Shown piece after piece: positions 30,863 through 33,430 of a stretch of DNA of 33,430 nt. The stretch's first letter is position 1, and every line of letters begins with the position of its first letter. Made by a program: the position numbers and the translations under genes. Under the pieces are notes generated by a model. It was not told the origin of the DNA, did not search any database, and was given only the letters and a program-made list of their open reading frames with translations. Source of the stretch: a virus; the IMG/VR virus record IMGVR_UViG_3300044641_003513, positions 1-33,430 of that record; one strand, 5' to 3'.

Positions 30863-31843
30863 ATGTCGTTCTCCAACACCTACGATACCACCTCGCCCGG
30901 CAGCGCGGCCCTCAACCGTGAGGACCTCCACGACGCCATTAGCACGCTGGCTCCCAGCGAAACGCCGCTCCTTAGCTCCGCTGACAAGTTCAAGTGCAAC
31001 GCCACCTTCGTTGAGTGGGGCGTGGACAAGCTGTCCGCTCCCGTCACCACGGCGGTGAGCGAAGGCGCCGATGTCACCGACTTCGACGACAAGTTTGAGT
31101 CCGTGGCCCGCCTTGGCAACTACGTCCACAAGCGGCGCCGGTCCTTCCGCGTGTCCGATCTCCAGCAGGCCGTCTCCTCGGTTGGCCCGCAGGACATCGC
31201 CCGTGCGGAGATGAAGGCCGTCAAGGAGCTGAAGCGTGACGTTGAAACCGTCCTCCTCGGCACGCAGGATCGTGCGGCTGAGAACGGTGGCGGCACGGCC
31301 TACACGATGCGCGGCCTCGGCGACTGGATTGACTCGGCTGGTCCGGCGGATGTCCCTTCGGACTACCGCACTCCGGCTGGCTCCATCCACAGCTCGGGCA
31401 CGTTCAACGAGACGGTGCTGAACAACCTCATCACCTCCATCTACCGCCAGAACGGTTCGACCAACAGCCTCACGCTGCTGGCTGACACCGCCCTGCGCCG
31501 GGTGGTGACCGACTTCGCCCGTGCGGACGCCACCACCGGCGCCCTCCGTCAGTACAATGCCAACAGCTCGTCCGGCCTCATCAAGCTGGCGGTTGGCCAG
31601 TACCAGTCGGATCACGGCATTGTCACCATCGTGGATATGAATCCCGACACCGCGCCGGACACCACCAACAAGGACACCGGCTACCTCATCAACCCCGACT
31701 TCTACGCGGTGGGTGAGCTCATCCCGCTCGGCTCGACCCGCCTGCCGAACCTCGGCGGTGGCGAGCGCGGCTACGTTGACTGGACCGGCACCCTCAAGGT
31801 GGCGCATCCTGCCGCTCACGGCAAGATCACCGTCCTCAGCTAA
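30863..31843 (+). CDS. Major capsid protein (SU10/DUF5309 type)
   Basis: The 326-aa protein has the family's N-terminal block NREDLHDAISTLAPSETPLL, then TFVEWGVDKLSAPVTTAVSE and GNYVHKRRRSFRVSDLQQAV, followed by helical AEMKAVKELKRDVETVLLG and a long HK97-fold-type central part. The end GYVDWTGTLKVAHPAAHGKI is also typical. It forms the shell of the head. Only 6 nt separate it from the scaffold gene, and no Shine-Dalgarno sequence is seen (AATCCTAATTAGTT), which is surprising for the most expressed protein. Confidence 0.92.
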   Translation: MSFSNTYDTTSPGSAALNREDLHDAISTLAPSETPLLSSADKFKCNATFVEWGVDKLSAPVTTAVSEGADVTDFDDKFESVARLGNYVHKRRRSFRVSDLQQAVSSVGPQDIARAEMKAVKELKRDVETVLLGTQDRAAENGGGTAYTMRGLGDWIDSAGPADVPSDYRTPAGSIHSSGTFNETVLNNLITSIYRQNGSTNSLTLLADTALRRVVTDFARADATTGALRQYNANSSSGLIKLAVGQYQSDHGIVTIVDMNPDTAPDTTNKDTGYLINPDFYAVGELIPLGSTRLPNLGGGERGYVDWTGTLKVAHPAAHGKITVLS

Positions 31844-31867
31844 ACCCTAACCAAGGAAACTACTACA

Positions 31868-32293
31868 ATGGCTAAAGTTACTGTTAACGAGCTGGGCGGC
31901 TTCACGGACTACGTTCGTCTGGACCACAATGATCTGATCGCCATCGGCAACGGTGGTAGTCGCGTCATTGCCAAACTTCCCGCCCATTCGGCGGTGGAGC
32001 TGGCGGCGGTCGCCAACACGGTGGACATCGCGGGCTCCAGCTCGCTGGTGATCGACGTTGGCACCACCTCCGGTGACCCGGACGAGTTTATCGACGCCCT
32101 CGATGTGGACGCGATGACGGTTCCGGTGTTCAACACGGGTGACCAGTTCACCTCCGGCTACAGCAAGGCGGTCAAGGCCGTCACGTCTGAGACGGATGTG
32201 CTGGTCAAGGTGACCGACTCCGCTGTTGCGTCGCTGACGGCTGGCGAGATCATCATCGCCCTTCGCGTCATCGACCTGTCAAAGTTCAGCTAA
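31868..32293 (+). CDS. Head decoration-like protein (141 aa)
   Basis: It follows the capsid gene after 24 nt that include AAGGAAA. The protein is beta-rich with few charges: VDIAGSSSLVIDVGTTSGDP, then VPVFNTGDQFTSGYSKAVKA, and ends AGEIIIALRVIDLSKFS. It may be a capsid-surface or head-stabilising protein, as often encoded here. No family match is certain. A strong terminator follows its stop. Confidence 0.55.
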   Translation: MAKVTVNELGGFTDYVRLDHNDLIAIGNGGSRVIAKLPAHSAVELAAVANTVDIAGSSSLVIDVGTTSGDPDEFIDALDVDAMTVPVFNTGDQFTSGYSKAVKAVTSETDVLVKVTDSAVASLTAGEIIIALRVIDLSKFS

Positions 32294-32318
32294 GACCACA
32301 CTCGGCTGATAGAATGGG

Positions 32319-32350
32319 GGCGCATCCTAGGTGGGTGCGCCTCCTTTTTT
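32319..32350 (+). terminator. Intrinsic terminator after the capsid genes
   Basis: GGCGCATCC (32319-32327) pairs with GGGTGCGCC (32333-32341) over 9 bp, with one G-T pair and a 5-nt loop; TCC and six T follow at 32345-32350. The next ATG starts at the very next base. It probably separates abundant head mRNA from weaker tail expression. Confidence 0.85.
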
Positions 32351-32653
32351 ATGCACATCATCACCAAGCTGCCCGGGGAAGGGGCTGTGAAGGACGCCCT
32401 GATCCGCGAGATTCGCACGGGCTTTGAGCTCATCAAGGTGAACGAGAAGAAGGAGGAGGTCCTTGCGGCTCACGAGGCTAGCCGTTGGAAGGGCCACAAG
32501 ACGATTCCGGGGCTGGGCAAGGCCGTGGCTTTCTATCCGGCTGACGAATACTTCCGCCTCATCAACAAGTATGGACGGCACGAAGTGAACAGCAAGGAGT
32601 TCATTCGCTACCACCAGAAGAAGTTCCCCCATCTCTGTCCCAATAAGGTGTAA
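32351..32653 (+). CDS. Small late protein (100 aa), function unknown
   Basis: The frame begins MHIITKLPGEGAVKDALIRE and continues IRTGFELIKVNEKKEEVLAA, then WKGHKTIPGLGKAVAFYPAD and NKYGRHEVNSKEFIRYHQKK. It is basic and likely folded, but no family is recognised. The ATG touches the terminator's T-run. A GTG at 32387, with GGGGAAGGGGCT upstream, is the alternative start and would give 88 aa. The end overlaps the adaptor start (TAATG), so it probably belongs to the head-tail joining group. Confidence 0.6.
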   Translation: MHIITKLPGEGAVKDALIREIRTGFELIKVNEKKEEVLAAHEASRWKGHKTIPGLGKAVAFYPADEYFRLINKYGRHEVNSKEFIRYHQKKFPHLCPNKV

Positions 32654-33276
32654 TGACTACCGACACTTACGGCAATCTGCTGGAGTTGGTGAAGGCCCTG
32701 TCAGGCAACACCGCCCTGACGACTGAGGAAAACTCCCTAGTCAACCAGTTTATCAACCGGCGCATCTACAATGCCTACCGGCGGATCAACTACTGGCCCC
32801 GCTATCTGGTGCTGGGGGAGGCGCGGGCGGTGAGTGGTGGGTCGGTGCCCTTTACGCAGGCCACCCTCAACCCGATTGGCAGCTTCCTCCGCATCTACGA
32901 CGAGGCCCCCTATGGCACGTACAGCGTGACGGAGCTGACGTACAACGTCACTTCGGATGGGGCTGACATCGTGTCTCCGCCTGACGGGCTGGACACGGTG
33001 TACGTGGACTACAAGAAGCGCTGGGACGGGCCCTACAACTCCACCACCAACTCCCTAGTCCCGATGGAGTTCTTCCACTATGCCGCTCACGGCGCCTTTG
33101 CCGATTTTCTGCGGTATGATGGGCAGAACGAGAAGGCTGCTGCCGAAGAGGGGTATGCCGAGTCCCTTCTTGTGCTAGAATTGGAGGATGTGATGAACCA
33201 GCGTAATTTCAATACGGCTGGGAAGCGCATCCGTTCTCACCAGACCACGCAATCACGCCACTCTTCAACCCGCTAA
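32653..33276 (+). CDS. Head-tail adaptor-like protein
   Basis: The 207-aa protein starts MTTDTYGNLLELVKALSGNT, with NSLVNQFINRRIYNAYRRIN then WPRYLVLGEARAVSGGSVPF and, later, a beta segment DTVYVDYKKRWDG. It ends with helical EFFHYAAHGAFADFLRYDGQ. This order, helical arms around a beta core, is typical of tail tubular protein A/adaptor proteins that sit under the portal. Its position after the capsid genes agrees. Confidence 0.65.
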   Translation: MTTDTYGNLLELVKALSGNTALTTEENSLVNQFINRRIYNAYRRINYWPRYLVLGEARAVSGGSVPFTQATLNPIGSFLRIYDEAPYGTYSVTELTYNVTSDGADIVSPPDGLDTVYVDYKKRWDGPYNSTTNSLVPMEFFHYAAHGAFADFLRYDGQNEKAAAEEGYAESLLVLELEDVMNQRNFNTAGKRIRSHQTTQSRHSSTR

Positions 33277-33279
33277 GCT

Positions 33280-33430
33280 ATGGCCAACGCCCGCATCGTC
33301 AACACGCCCTCGCAGGCGATTCCCCAGAACAGCACGACGCACGCCCAGAACACGATTAGTTCGACGGCAGAGGCGGTTGTTGACTTCACCCTCAATGCCT
33401 CCACGACGCACGTTCTGGTGCAGTTCAATG
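33280..33430 (+). CDS. Start of a further late gene (cut by window edge)
   Basis: An ATG 3 nt after the adaptor stop opens a frame to the window end: MANARIVNTPSQAIPQNSTT, then STAEAVVDFTLNASTTHVLV. The Ser/Thr/Asn-rich, beta-like start fits a small tail or head-completion protein. Only 50 residues are visible, so no function is given. Confidence 0.55.
   Translation, partial: MANARIVNTPSQAIPQNSTTHAQNTISSTAEAVVDFTLNASTTHVLVQFN

Noticed and set aside
30857-31819. 320-aa minus-strand frame inside the capsid gene
   Set aside because: Mirrors the capsid gene almost exactly; no independent start signal.
1-33430. CRISPR array, insertion sequence or integrase gene
   Set aside because: No regular spaced repeats, no transposase or recombinase motif and no terminal inverted repeats were seen.

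Overview
The window is part of the genome of a tailed double-stranded DNA bacteriophage, apparently with a podovirus-like virion. The evidence is a terminase large subunit, a portal, a scaffold, a SU10/DUF5309-type major capsid protein, an adaptor, a nozzle-like tail protein, fibre-like proteins and three large internal-virion-like proteins. No tail tape-measure or sheath gene is present. The DNA is GC-rich by eye, the genes are tightly packed, and many stop/start codons overlap (TAATG, ATGA, GTGA). The host cannot be named. Several genes lack a Shine-Dalgarno sequence and instead have a -10-like hexamer about 6 nt before the ATG, which hints at a host that tolerates leaderless mRNAs (inference).

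Layout. Positions 1-11958 (+) hold the end of a membrane protein, two tiny basic proteins, a glycine-rich tail protein, the nozzle-like protein, a fibre-like protein, a cupin and three internal-virion-like proteins of 620, 568 and 1219 aa. Positions 19263-11962 (-) hold one long operon for DNA transactions: an SSB-like protein with an acidic DSEDVPF tail, a secreted lysozyme-like enzyme, small coiled-coil and HTH proteins, a PD-(D/E)XK nuclease, a DnaB-type helicase, a DUF6378-like protein, an HNH nuclease and a metallophosphoesterase. No polymerase or primase lies in the window. Positions 19264-20645 are a control region with many inverted repeats, one small minus-strand basic protein gene, and evidence for minus-strand structured RNA. 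Positions 20646-23842 (+) hold an accessory operon: three small proteins, a GS-fold amidoligase, a class II glutamine amidotransferase and a small membrane protein, closed by a strong terminator at 23872-23901. Positions 24172-33430 (+) hold the packaging and head genes: putative small terminase, large terminase, portal, scaffold, capsid, decoration-like protein and adaptor, then a gene cut by the window edge.

Virion genes lie at both ends in the same orientation. If the genome is circularly permuted, the right end probably runs towards the left end through sequence not shown, making one late operon.

The two things most worth following up are (1) the amidoligase plus class II amidotransferase operon, which looks like an amide-bond-forming modification system with an unknown target, and (2) the 106-nt hairpin at 20533-20638, where every simple mismatch on the + strand becomes a G-U pair on the - strand, pointing to a conserved minus-strand RNA.
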